Origin: Paracyclopina nana
Lineage: Eukaryota > Arthropoda > Copepoda > Cyclopoida > Cyclopettidae
Assembly (NCBI GenBank): GCA_019096065.1
Contig: JAGUCH010000008.1
Span: 3,291,001-3,355,000, forward strand
Direction: 5' to 3'
Length of the DNA: 64,000 bases
Each line of letters opens with the position of its first letter. The stretch's first letter is position 1. The notes beneath the pieces were generated by a model, which saw nothing but the letters and a program-made list of their open reading frames with translations, searched no databases and was not told the DNA's origin. Positions 20,959 to 33,261 of the stretch are shown here, one piece after another. Position numbers and translations under genes: made by a program.

Positions 20959-23900
20959 TCCAGCAGAATATTATAATGACCCTGCGCATGCATTCTCCTA
21001 TGATAAATCGCCTGTAATATATTGAGGTGAATGGTTTTAGCCAAGTGGAAATATCGCCAACGACGATGTATTATATTTGGGCCCGTCAGGAAGTCGTAAT
21101 GATAAGGAGCTTGCCAGTGCAGTGCAAAGTGACGACAGCGCATGCAAGAATTTCTTGGGAAAATTATGGCAATATACGCGTATATTGCTCGGCTCAACGA
21201 AGAAATTCAGGTCCTAAGGCTACTACTATATTGGAAAAAAGGTCAGCAGAAGGCTCTTACTGCAAGGAGAAAGTCTCGAGAAAGCTGCCCATAAATACAA
21301 TTTGGCAGACATTGATTTTAAAAGCCGGATCACAAAGGAAGAAAGGGGAATTTTTGTCATTATCACGCTTGAACTTCAATACAGCGAAACTGACATGCCA
21401 TCGTAGTATTTTTTTCCTGCCAAGTTCCACGTGAAAGCTGGCTGCTATTTTTATTAATTTTCCCCCTCTCTAGCTCAGTCAGACGTTTCTCAGCATGTAG
21501 CCACTACTTTGGTAGAGTAGAAGGTTTCTGATGGAAGTGTTATTATTGGAGTGTCCCCTTTTTTCCCCGCGCAGTCCTCGAAGTCTAATGATAAATTAGC
21601 CATTAGTGAAGGCCAATGAAACTCACAATAGGAGCTCTTTTCGCCCCCCTTTTTGGGCTGATAAGGTCACATTTTACATTCGACTCACGTGCTATTCGAA
21701 TTGAAGGATCTCTCGGGAGATTTCTCCTCCTTCAAAGCAACGAAAGGCCATTTTGGAGATTTGCCTACCCTCGCAAAAAACGATCATTACTACAGCAAAA
21801 GTAGCCTGGCTTTCTTGAGGCTTTGAAAGTCATGTCTTTTCAAAATGTAAACATCATTACAGAGTTGAAAACAAAGCAGCTCGAAGGACAAAATTGTCAC
21901 TTCAGCAAGTTCTATATCTGATTTGGGATACAGCGCGACAGATACGTCTCTATTTGTAATTTGTCGAGATTTTTATCGTCCCTCAGAATACAAATTGCCT
22001 CTGACTTTGAAAAATCACTGGAATTGGAGAATGCAGCGTTGTTGGCATTTTCGGCCAAAAACAGCACACAAAACTTTTTTGTATTCTGCAGTAAGTGTTG
22101 ATTGATGATCTTCTCTCGGCATTTCTGCAAGTCAACGCGTTGGCTGTTGAAGCAAGCAAAAAGTGTACTTATTTTTTGCACTTTCTGTCCACAACAGGCT
22201 GCGAAAATTTCCTGCTCTCCAAAAGTGAAAGCCAATGGAGATTTTTGTCTCTTTGGGCAGCTTTGAAGATAGCAATCTCTTTTTATGATTGGGAAAGAAG
22301 GAGGAGGGGTAACTTTGTTAGTGGTCGTATGTGCCAACTGGGTGACTCAAGGTGAGCCTTCCTGTCGAAACTGGGGCACTTGGCACTGGAGCACCCCTTA
22401 GCATACTGTTGTAGTACTGATTCATGCAAACTACTTTTTCCCCATTTTCTTGGCTGACCCCTGCATCGACAACATGTTGTTCTTCTACTACATCTTTGTC
22501 GTGTGAGTTTGCACTTTGGGGGGCACCACGCTGGCAAAATTGCGCATATCCTCCCTTGAAATACAGTACAGCTCCAGATAGACTTGAAAGTACTGCTATA
22601 ATATCCTGGATTGCTGTCCTCTTTATTAAAAAATCCCAGCTTCCTTTCATTTCGTGGTGAAAAAGGACAGCTTTCTAAAAAGCGCATGCCTTTCACGTAA
22701 TTTTCACATAATATATATCCCATAGCAGCAACAATGACCATGCAATGGCCTCACATAACCTGCTGCTGTTTCATTTTGAACGCGGCTCAGCTGAGAAGAA
22801 GAGCAATTCCCCATAGGGTGGTCAGGTCATATTTTTAGCCCAGCTTAATTACATCGCACGCCCTGTAATGAACTATGCATGCCCTTACATGAGCCAGGAG
22901 GATACTTTAGGAGAAGAGGAATATAGGTAAATCTTTGAAGCAAACGCAATATTATAGCCTTGATGATTATGGCCTGCGTCAACAGTCCATTTGCTCAGTT
23001 TGGCAAATTCCTCATTAGCAGCCAGCATTTGCATGCTAGCTAGGGCTCAGTTGACCCAAATCACAGCGTGATTGGGGCTATAAAGCGCAGTTTGCCCTCC
23101 TAGCCAATTATCAGATCGAGAAACCCCTTTGCTTATAGTCCATTGTTTATTAGCAAGCACAACAACAGCGAGCAAAAAAGACCCTTCCCGCATTGACCAC
23201 AAAGAAGGCATTGAACCTATTTTCCTGTGGCAAAAAAGGCTGTCGGTCCTTTTTTCAATTTCCTTTAAATGCTGTCAGACTTCAAAGCACGCCATTATGC
23301 TTGTATGTAAGGCCATCCAATGAAATCGATAAAAACGGTATATCAGAACAATCAGTAAGAAAGGAGTCATTAGTAGTGATAGTCCAATGTTTTACCACCA
23401 CCACCCTCAATGTCTCCCTTAATTTGTGAGTTTCCAGACGCCTGTTTTTTAGGACGGCGTTTTTCCATCCTCAGCCGAGGCTGCAGCTGATTTTGCCCTA
23501 AGGTTCTTTCCTTGTCTTCTAATATGGCCAATGTGGTTAAAAGGCCAGAAAGGAGCTGTCTACTTGTCTGTTCAGTGCCATGAAGAAGAAGAAGCTGCAG
23601 AAGACCATTTACTGACAGAATAGGGACAAGTCAGTAATACGCGCAAACACGCGATATACTATACACAGTAAATACCGCATGCAATGCTATATACGTACGT
23701 AGATAGTAAATGGAGTAAATAACCATTGTACAATGAGAACTGGCCCACCTCCTATATTCATATATGACATTGCGTTTCTGAATTTTGTCCAGATAAGCTG
23801 ATTATTTCGTAATATTCGACTTGAGGCCTGTAGCAGCACCAGACATGCGACTAAAGCAATATTCCACGAGAACAAAAGATAGACGTGGTGGGAGGGAGGG

Positions 23901-26900
23901 CCAAAACTCAATAAAAGTCTCAATGTTTGACGTCTTTTCTGTCTTTGTACATATTTTCGTCTTTTCTTCAAAATGTGACGACTGAAATTACTGCGCTATT
24001 TCTCGATTGACGTAAATAGTCTTCTTAGGAAAAACGTCAAGGGAAAATAGTCAATATTTTAGAGGCGAAAAATAGCCTTTACATGTTTTAAAGAAAAGCA
24101 ATAACCGATAGATAGCGTAACATATATCTACGATGCCCTTTCAAAACTCCCAAGTTTTAAGTTAAGATAGGTTGCGAAAAGTTGGCTAGTTATGTTGCGT
24201 CAAAATTGCGGATTTGTTCCATCGTTATTTTTACAGGATGGCATGTAAAACCTAAAATAACTAACTGTATACGTAGGTACTTGTAATTGTGACTGTCATT
24301 TGATAATCGAATGTAAATGTTTAGCATAAGAAATGGCAATATAGAGCAATGAGAAATGTTATTTTTCAGTAATGAGTCATGTCTGTTGTTTGGCTTGCAG
24401 AGCAACTTTTAGAAAAACTTTTGTGCTTGGCAAATTTTTGTTGAATTCACAGAATACAACAAAGAAGGTTGAATCGTACAAATTCTCTTGGCAACTGGTG
24501 CAAAACTCAGACGAATTCTCGTTAAATCACTTGAGCTAATTCCCTCAGAAATGGATCATTAGTATTTCATTACATATATGTTCAGTAGAAAAGTTCATAA
24601 ACATAAGGAACTTTTTCCTTTTTTGATGTAAACTAAAATTAGTACTTGTGAATAACTTGGGAGAGGAAAAAGTAGGCCTAGACTTGTACTTTTAAAAAGT
24701 ATCGACTTGTGTGCTTTCTTTTGCATAAATGCGTTGCCAAGTATCTTATCCCATTTCTCTGCATTAGTTGCATCAGAAATGTTTTCCCCAAAAATTGGAA
24801 TGAATCTTGATCAACTTGTTTTTTAAGGCCAAAGCTGTGACAAGTCCACCCAAATGCGTCAAAAGAGTAAGCTAGCAATAAATGTGCGTATATTTTCTAA
24901 TCGGGGACAGAAACAACAAAAACATTAGCAAACCGGTTGATGAAAACAGATAAAAAAGCCCCCATCTTTCATCGGATTCATAGCCTGAAAACAAGATTTA
25001 AACGAGCCGACTATGGACTTTTTTTAGGAGGAATTGATGCATTGCACTTTTGAGCCATTGGGCCCTAGAATTGACCTTGTAGGCTGTACTATTCCGAATT
25101 GTGCTGTGGTGTGATCGAGCCAAAAAGAAATGGAAGTGGAAATTAAGTCAGCAAAATGAAGTGTAGCAATGAAGCTATTTTTAAAAAGCTCCATTGGAAA
25201 TATGACTCCATGCATTTTAAAGGATTCAGTTTCCTACTTGTGAATACTGACAAAAAGATGGTTCATCACTTCAGCATTAAACACTTTAAGAATTAAAATG
25301 TTTTCCTCAGCAGGATACAAAAACCTTCAGCAAAAATCACTTGGAACAGCCTTTGAAGTTCCTCGAGGCTTAAACCAACATAGCAACCAAATAAACACCA
25401 TTTTCTATTGATTTCACCTCTGATGGGTAAAATGAAATGAGAAACGATGGCACAAGTCTTCAAAAAGATGTGCATAGACTGAATGAAAGATATCACTCAA
25501 ATTCTTCATTTTTCTACTAAACATTTCTAGAAAAGGTAAAATATCGTTACTAAAAAAACCTGGTTATTATAGACATTAATATTTCAAATATCAAGCATAA
25601 CTTAATAAGCAATGGAAAATGGAAAATTAAAAAGATCCAAAATGAGAAAGATGAGCAAGAAAATGAGCCTTTGGCCTTCCAGGCTTCTTGTCTACAATTG
25701 TGATTCCTATTTGCCTTGGCTGAGCTGTCATTCCTTGACCCCAATAGTCCATCCTTTGAGTAGCAACAAGAGCTTTTTATCTGCTCTTCGCTACAGTGAC
25801 AGTTAAACTGCTACGTACAAATGTCGTGAAATCTAACGCTTCTGACAATTAAGGATTTAGTGGAATTGTTTAAAGGCATTTTAGGCAAACTGAAATTCCA
25901 CTACGATCAAAAATGGCTCAATTTGTTTTTCAATTAAAACAATTCATGCTCCGGTACATTTTTATGTGAAAATACTTTTATCGTGTATTGAGTAAATATT
26001 TTGGAATGTTTTCATTTTTTTTAAATTATGGCTAAAAATTACATGCTGTGATATACAAATGTGTCTGACAGACACATCTTGAAAAACAAAGCAAAAAAGA
26101 AAATGACCCGAAAAGTAAACAAAATCTCTACTTTTTTACTAAAAAATATTTGTGTAGTAGAAAAGATGAAAGAGAGAAGGCTCTAGGTTCTTAGTTGAGA
26201 AATGCAATGCAGTAGCTTTTCTAAGAATTGTACGATTATGTAACCGATTATAGCGAATGCGCACGCTTGCAGTGAAGCTGTAAGCATCGCCTGATTTTTA
26301 GCTTTGCTGCCTTGCTAGCATGAATTCACGTGACTGACTGCATATTGGACATTTCATATGAAACCTGCACCATCTAGAAGAATCTGCTGGCTGAAATATA
26401 TCTTTTGTGCCGGCTGTAGATCTGAAGTCAATTTCGGATTGTACCAGCCACTGTAACTTTGCAGCTACAAGAACCGAGATTTTTCAAGAACTCAGCCCTT
26501 GCTTCTAAGAAGGAGACCTATGCAAGCTTGGCTGCTTTAGTCTGGAAACTGATTAAGTTAGCAAGAAGAATGGAAGATCCGTGATTTGCTTGGTTTCTAC
26601 TCGTGCGCTGTGGGATGTTTACAATGAATCAAAGGAATCAAGTTTGGGAGAAAAAACATCACACGAGAGATGATTGCATCTGTTGTTGCTGCTCTCATAA
26701 CAATTAGAGAGGGTCTAAAAAATATCTGTTGCTAGCTAGTCAGGATAATCAGCTCGAGCTTTCTCTGCAGTAGAAGCTTCTAAAACCTTGACCCTGATCA
26801 CAATTACAAACAGTTAAGGAGATTGTTCTGTCAAAGTGGGCGGTGTTCTTTTTGCCTTCTACAGATCGGGTTGGGCACAAAAGAATGGACGCCATCAAGA

Positions 26901-27790
26901 GCCTAAATCGAGGGGGTGGTATCACACCAAAGAATTGACAATTTCTAGTTCGAAGCGGATTTGCAGCTTCTAGTCAAACAGGAATACAATGATCATTGTT
27001 GTGCAGCTCCCAATTTGCCGGCATTAGGAGAACCATCTTTCAAAAATGGTCAGAGCAGATATATACAAATGCAATATACCTTTCCGTCTTTGTTTCAAAA
27101 TCCTTCAAAATCTCCGACATCTCACGATCATCACAGCGGGGCAAACGGAGAGCAAAAAGTCAGGGAGTTTTGCAGCATTGACAGTTGCTTCCGTGCTATC
27201 GTTTGTTCCACCGAACCGAGGGCTGTCATGTGCGTGGTACTGTCACGAAAATGGCCATGTGAGTTGCGCGGAGGCTGCTCACGGATCGTATTTTAACCCC
27301 CGACCAGAATCTTAACTCCGCTTAAATCAATAGAAAAAGTTCCCCTTTTTCTCACTACTTACCTGATTATGAATGAAAAATAATTCAATTAAATTGTCCC
27401 AAAAACAATTTTTAAATTGGCGAAATTCCAAGATTGAAGAAAACCAACCAGGAAAGATTAAAAATCAGTTAACGCGTTTAAATTCACCCCTCGCGTCTTC
27501 ACAGTTCACAAGTCAACAGCTGGAAAGAGCGCGAAGTTTTGACCTTTGCGAATTTGGCAGCTTTGCAACCCGTTGGGTCCCAATCTAGCCGAAACTAGTT
27601 CGCGTTGCACGCGACGCCATCTGAGGCGAGCGCGCCTGAGAATTGTCGGCTCGCTCCTCCTTTGTGTACATTTCAGCTGAGAGAGCGGCCGAGACCGAGA
27701 CGTCGTCGTGGGCATGGAGGAAAAAATGGCGTGAACGTACTTCGACGGCGAAGTTGACGAAGTCTCGATCTTCAGGCCAGCGAAAGTGGA
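20959..27790. other. Gene-poor region, right half
   Basis: About 6.8 kb without a recognisable exon. Several open frames of 80-150 codons around 21.0-22.7 kb overlap each other on both strands and encode no recognisable motif, so they look like chance frames. The last few hundred bases (27.5-27.79 kb) become GC-richer and lead into a clear core promoter. Enhancers or a long non-coding transcript could lie here, but nothing in the sequence shows it directly. Confidence 0.4.
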
Positions 27791-27795
27791 CGTGC

Positions 27796-27832
27796 TATAA
27801 AACCGGCACATTTTTCCGAGTCGTCTTCAGTT
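27796..27832 (+). promoter_or_regulatory. Core promoter: TATA box plus TCAGTT initiator
   Basis: TATAAAA at 27796-27802 is followed 33 bases later by the arthropod-type initiator TCAGTT (27827-27832, predicted start A at 27829). The spacing fits a TATA/Inr promoter. The downstream leader contains an upstream ORF of 12 codons at 27847-27885. Confidence 0.6.
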
Positions 27833-27894
27833 TTGAGAGCTCCTCCATGCGAAGACCCGACACACTCCGCTCCACATTGTCGTGAATCTCTATT

Positions 27895-28227
27895 ATGATT
27901 TTGGATTGTCACAACATCGACAAAGCAGCTTGCTTCCTTGTCGTCCACCACCCGCCAATTCACGAGCGTTTGCCCACCATAGACATCAGTGAGTTCAAGA
28001 TGGACAAGAAAAGCTCCTCCTCATCCAATGCATTCACCAAATCCACAAGCTCGTGGTCAAGCTCGTCGTCTTCGGCCAACAACTCATCCACGTACGGTCG
28101 GGCCGCGACCGGCATGCTGGGCAGCTGGTTTTTCAGCAATGCTGGAGCCAGCTCCGCAAGTGGTGGATCCGCTAGTCAGTCCAAGGACCTGCGGAACATG
28201 AACGTCTGGATGCCGCAGTCCATGTGA
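27895..28227 (+). CDS. Small Ser-rich protein of unknown function
   Basis: An open frame of 110 codons from the first ATG, or 75 from the second in-frame ATG at 28000, which sits in the better context (AAGATGG). The product is dominated by Ser runs (KKSSSSSN, SWSSSSSS) with an Ala/Gly/Ser-rich centre. It has an aromatic patch GMLGSWFF and the C-terminus NMNVWMPQSM. There is no signal peptide in the shorter form and no domain that I recognise. The gene is supported by the TATA/initiator promoter immediately upstream, the codon composition and the conserved-looking hydrophobic C-terminal block. A 12-codon upstream ORF may dampen translation. It could also be an internal exon of a larger transcript. 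The real start is undecided. Confidence 0.5.
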   Translation: MILDCHNIDKAACFLVVHHPPIHERLPTIDISEFKMDKKSSSSSNAFTKSTSSWSSSSSSANNSSTYGRAATGMLGSWFFSNAGASSASGGSASQSKDLRNMNVWMPQSM

Positions 28228-28482
28228 TCTTTAGGACAACTTCAATAGTATCATCTTCATCAGCAGCAAGACAAGACAAAATATCTTCCTTTAATTATTA
28301 TTTTTGCTACTACATCATGCCTCCCTTGACTTAGTTCATTTATTTTTTTGTCTCGTTTCTGCTCCTTTAATATCTAATATTATACATTCAAGAATTAAGC
28401 TGTATTTTTTCTACTGCAATACACACAAAGTATATCTCAACTGATTGTCATTTCCTGCTTGAGAGCTTAGTTAGAATTCAGA

Positions 28483-29285
28483 ATGAGTGGTGTGATGGAG
28501 GAAGATGACACCAGTCTGGAGAAGGTTGGGAGCAAAATTGCCAAGATATCAACGATCAAGAGGCTGACAGCCCCGTGTTGCAATTTGACATGCTTGAATT
28601 TGGCTCGTAATTCAATTGCCATCTTGCCTGAGGATTTGTTCTTGCACTGCAGAGCTCTGCAAAAGCTCAACTTGAGCTGGAACAAGCTGTGCGTCATTCC
28701 CAACAACATCAGCGAGGCCAAAGCTCTCACCTGGCTCAACTTGGCCAACAACGAGATCCAAGAGCTGCCAACCAGCATTGGCATCCTCTACAACCTTGTG
28801 CATTTGGACTTGAGTGGAAACTTGCTCAAGCTCAAGTCGCTGCCCAGATCGTTTTTCGAGCTAAGAACCTTGGAAAAGCTGTATTTGTCGGATAACCTTC
28901 TAGAAAAGCTGACTGCGGACTTTGGCAACTTTTTCAACTTGCGCGTGCTCGCCTTAAGGTAATATATATACTATATAAGTATTTTAAATCATTGATACTA
29001 CAATGTTTGCACGTGGGGTCAAGGAGCAACAAAATGACGCTGATGCATCGAGATGTGTCCAGATTGCATTACCTGCGAGAGTTGCACGTGCAGGGCAATC
29101 AGTTGAGACTCTTACCAAAAGAGCTGGCCGAGTTGGACGAGCTCACCAGCAATCATGGAGCGTTATTTCTGGACGATAACCCGTGGATTCTGCCGCTCAA
29201 AGAACAAGCCAAATTGGGACCCACTCAAGTGATGCAATATTTATCAAGTGCAACATATGCTATCGTTTATGAGCGAAACAAATAA
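28483..29285 (+). CDS. Ras suppressor protein 1-like leucine-rich repeat protein
   Basis: Two exons, 28483-28958 and 29024-29285, give about 245 residues. Successive 23-residue LRRs are visible (LTCLNLARNSIAILP, LQKLNLSWNKLCVIP, LTWLNLANNEIQELP, LVHLDLSGNLLKL, LEKLYLSDNLLEKL, LRELHVQGNQLRLLP). The block LPRSFFELRTLEKLYLSDN and the C-terminal cap NPWILPLKEQAKLG with a Tyr-rich end match RSU1. Known role of RSU1: a cytoplasmic component of the ILK-PINCH-parvin complex at integrin adhesions, binding PINCH, and a negative modulator of Ras/JNK signalling. The protein is somewhat shorter than vertebrate RSU1 (277 residues), mainly at the termini. The exon 2 acceptor (GGGGTCAAG) has a poor pyrimidine tract, but phase supports it. 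Orthology is likely but could be an RSU1-like paralogue, so no symbol is given. Confidence 0.82.
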
Positions 29286-30186
29286 TGATATATACGTATA
29301 ACCTATTGTTCAGCGTGTTCCCCTATTGAAGAAATATTAGTTTTCTGTTCCACTTTTTTTAAAAAAATGTCTTCATTGTACAATTTTCAATTTTGGACGA
29401 GTTGGGGCGAAAAAGTAACATTGAGGTCCCCCCTATGAGGAAATGAGCCTTGAACTCACTCCCATTTGAGGCTGATCATACTGTATATGGCCTTTTGCAA
29501 TTTGCTAAAGCATCTGAAATAAATGTCGAATCTGCATAAGGGATGAGGGCTTCGTGGCCTTGATTCATCTCCTCGATCTATCTCTAATGAAACTTTAACA
29601 TGGGAGAGTGCAATTTAGAAACACGAGATGGGAAACATTCGACTTTTGTAGTTCAAATCCATAAAATACCTGCATTTTCAGCCAACCGATCATTTCACCT
29701 AAGTAGGATCTGGCTCTAAAATTATTTTGGTCCAAATATCTCAATAAAAATGCATTTTAGCATTTCAAGTAATTTAAAGGTACTTTTTCTCCTGGATCAA
29801 ATGACTCAGTTGCCCCTTGAAAAACTATGATCCGCCACATTTACTTAATCACCTTTAAGAAAAGCCGAACCTGGGATAACCATTTATAAAAAATTATTCT
29901 TCTCAAAATATAAACTCATTTTCAAAAATTGGTAAAATGCCAAGGAAATCTGAAGAAAAATGTGAATCAAGAACTGCACAAAATCACTACAGTATTGTTA
30001 GTGTATTTAATTTGATTAAGAGGGAAAACAATTAGTTCTTTTATCAACTACTACATAAAACTGCTAGCCTATCCATACAAACATATCCCACTGAAAGCAT
30101 TGCATCAACAACGAGTTTTTTACTGTAAAGTAAAATTAGGAGGACAAAAAGAGAGGTTATGCGAGTTACAAGAGTCTTATGTTGCG
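29286..30186. other. Convergent intergenic region
   Basis: About 0.9 kb between the stops of the LRR gene (+) and the DEG/ENaC gene (-). It is AT-rich, with no exon or repeat seen. It should contain both 3' UTRs. Confidence 0.4.
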
Positions 30187-31728
30187 CTAGAGCATGTTGG
30201 TAATTCTCATCGAATCGCGCATAATGAGGGTCGTTTGCTTCGCAATGTCCACCACCCCGACGGGTTTTTCCGACTTCATCAAATCAGACAGTAGCTGCAT
30301 GATGCCAAAGACCGAGAGTCCAAGGAAAAGTCCCAAATATCCCCCAATATCAGCCACGAGGTCCGTGCCAGAGTAGAGCACATGGTAAGAGTAAATCTTC
30401 AAGGTTGGCTGCAACTGAATTCAACTTTTGCCGAGATAATTGTAGAATAAATATCACACTAAACTCACGTGGAACGCGACGTATGTACGCTGCTGCATCT
30501 GCCCTTGCCTCTTTGCATTCGTTTGAGAGCTGCTGCTACTGCTGCTACTTGTCGGCCATTTTGAAACGCGGATGTTTTTGCGCTGACAGGGTGTAGCACA
30601 AGCGCAACGAGACTCGGGGTAGGCCTGGTAAAAATCCCCCAATAGGGATTTAATGCGGACGAGCCCAAAATCCTCCCCCCTCTCCAATCTCCTTCCATTT
30701 TTCCTCATCATCAAGCGAGTTTGAGCTGGCACCAGTGAAACACCATTTGCCTTTTTTTCGGCCAAATCCCGAAGGCTGCATAGGTTGTACGAGCTCTTGA
30801 TGGACTCGTTGGCAGCCCAAAATAGCCGAATATGCAGGCAACCAAATTCGGAGATATGCTTTGTGACCAGGCAATTCATGAGGCAAACATCTTCCACATA
30901 GCTTGGGTCGTTTTCACACCCGAAAATATTGCTCGTTTTGGACCTGTCAATGATCTCCTCATCCAGCATATACAATTTTTTGCTCTCTTCTCTCCTCAAC
31001 TGGGTGAGTTGCCTGCTGCTCAAAAACGAGCCCTTTTCATACACGTGAATTTGGATGGTTAATTTTGACGTGTTCAAATCTTCCTCTTCTTCCTCTGCGT
31101 GCTCTTCTTGCGCTTCCAGCTCGTCAAAGGAAATATGAAATGGTGTAATTTCCTTGGGGAGGGAGAAAGGCTCGTAGGCTGAAGTGAAATTGAGGTAAAT
31201 CTTGACAAACTCCACGCTGGCTTTGCCAGTGATATTTTCAATGAAATCAGCATACTCAAAGTGATTGCAAATTCCATACAGTGGATGGTAGACGGCTCGC
31301 CAGTGCTGCGGGTGTTCTTGAGGGCTGGAAATTAGGCTCGGCTCAGAATTGCCGCCATGTTGGCCTTGCTGTATCACTGACAACCTCCTGATGTAGTCAG
31401 AGTCATTCAGCAAGCTGAATTGATACAGCTCAACCATGCTTATGTTGAGATCCTCGGCTATCTCGTACGACTTGAGAGTTTTCATATCCCTACCCGAAAT
31501 GTTGAATTGCTCCATAAGCCAGGCATCTTCGAAAATCTTGCTTGCCTGCCTGCAAATGGCGAAAGCAGGCAAATCGCTCTCGTAGTTTTGCCTCAGCTCA
31601 ATTTTGGTGCCAATGTCTTGAGAGTAGTAGCTCATGAAGCTGTCCGATGTTTTCCATATGAATCCAGCAAAGCAGAACGCAAAGGCCAGCCATTTGAGCA
31701 CTGCAGCCAGTAAATGCTTTGTGGCCAT
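30187..31728 (-). CDS. DEG/ENaC-family sodium channel subunit (larger type)
   Basis: Two exons, 31728-30469 and 30414-30187, give about 495 residues, closer to the usual 450-600 of the family. TM1 is at about 8-28 (AVLKWLAFAFCFAGFIW). The post-TM1 segment is DLPAFAICRQ. The large extracellular domain includes acidic (EEHAEEEEED) and Cys-rich parts (FGCEND...VCLMNCLVTKH, CACATPCQRK). Just before TM2 there is a Ser run. TM2 carries LVADIGGYLGLFLGLSVFGI with the GLS filter. A cytoplasmic tail of about 35 residues follows. The 54-nt intron is phase 0 and falls just before TM2. It is clearly a different subfamily from the two tandem genes at 9-13 kb. Role by family: a trimeric plasma-membrane cation channel of the pickpocket/ASIC/degenerin type, stimulus unknown. 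It is divergent from the kinase gene at 33262. Confidence 0.9.
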
Positions 31729-33261
31729 TGCCAGACAAAGTTGACCCAGTGAATGTGATGCTAACCATTAGTGACGACTTCGAAAAAGCTCATGTTTGCC
31801 ATGAGCCACACTGGGGTAATTAGTCTTCTTAAAGCCCCCCAAAAAACCACTTGTCAGGTTGGCATGGCGAAGATTATGGACTTATGGATTATGTTTATAT
31901 TTAAGAATTTGTGGACTTTTTCAATTATGACAAGGAATAAGTGGTGGCCTAAAAGGATGGAGAAAGCCTCCATGGGAAAGCGTGAAAGCGGTGCTTTAAT
32001 GGTTACGTTGTAGTTGATCAGTCATGAATTTGGGTACATGACTCGATTTTCTCCCTCTCAAAGATAATATCATTGTAGAAGCTTGCCTTGGAGTATATCA
32101 AACTTCACATCTTTTGGGAGTTGAGGGTCTTTGACCTTTGACACTGTCTTGGTTCGTGATGACACCGAAGCAGCTTAAAACGACGCCACAACAAAAATTG
32201 TCAACTCGAGGACGTTGGACCAAAACTTGTGTAAACTTGGGATTTAGGTTAATAGCTAGCAGATATCTGCAAAAATAATCATGATATGTTCACATGCTTT
32301 CAGAAAATATCAATATTGCGAGCATGCCAGTCAACAGTGATTCTGTATTTACAAAAACTCAAAATTTGGGACGAGGAGAGCATTTGGAGTTTGGATTTTA
32401 CTGGTATCTATTAAATGTTGACATGGAAGAAGCATTCGTTGTATAATATCTATATATACTATTTTTGAAACGTCTCCTGCATTCATGCTCCATATTTTTA
32501 GGTCTGCGGCTAAAAAACATGTTTTTGACCTAGCTTTGCAGAAAGTATTCTTTGACTCTTCAACCTCTTTGATAACTGTTTTATCACATGTTTTTCGAGT
32601 GATCAGCCTTTTGAAAAACATTGGCACGACGTCGCTTGATGATTCGTTTTTTCCTTGTTGAAAACTCGGTGCTAAAATAGATTAATCAGCTAGATTGACA
32701 CTCTAATGATTTCTGAGGAAATTGTGGCTTTTAAAAGCATTATATCAATTGAATGAGACTGTAATAGAGAATCACACTAGGCAAATTTCAATTAGCATAT
32801 TAGTTTTCCGCAACAATCTGCGGCAATATGGGCCTTTCCGTGTAACATTTCATAATCATGAAATGAAACAAAGCAAAAGCAGAAAAGCCCGTCAGTCATT
32901 GAACCTTTTCAACGTGAAAGCACAGCCAAGTCACACATCCATTTGAAACTAATTGAATTCAGAGGCAAAATCATGAAATGTTGCTAAAAAGCATCTTTTT
33001 GGGCAAAACAGGTGAGCATCATAAATGAGCTCCCATTTAGCTAAAGTGATCCAAAAACGTGACCACTGCGTCACGAGGAAGCATTTTCCGCGTTCCGTTA
33101 TAACTGTTGATGGAGCGTAGGCGCGCGCGCGTGCCGGTCAGCAGGACAGGTCAACTGAGAATTGACAACAAAACCTAGGAAAATGCAACAACATTGACGC
33201 CAAATTCAAAAAGTCGGTCATCAGCCAAATTACCTCATTGAGTTCCATAATTGGGTGCAAT
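31729..33261. other. Divergent intergenic region
   Basis: About 1.5 kb between the start codons of the DEG/ENaC gene (-) and the kinase gene (+). No exon is recognised. A CG-alternating tract (GCGCGCGCGC) lies near 33121-33132, about 130 bases before the kinase start. The rest is AT-rich. Confidence 0.4.

Noticed and set aside
22283-22741. Overlapping frames of 152 and 110 codons
   Set aside because: Two frames on the same strand overlap with no motif or supporting splice sites, most likely chance.
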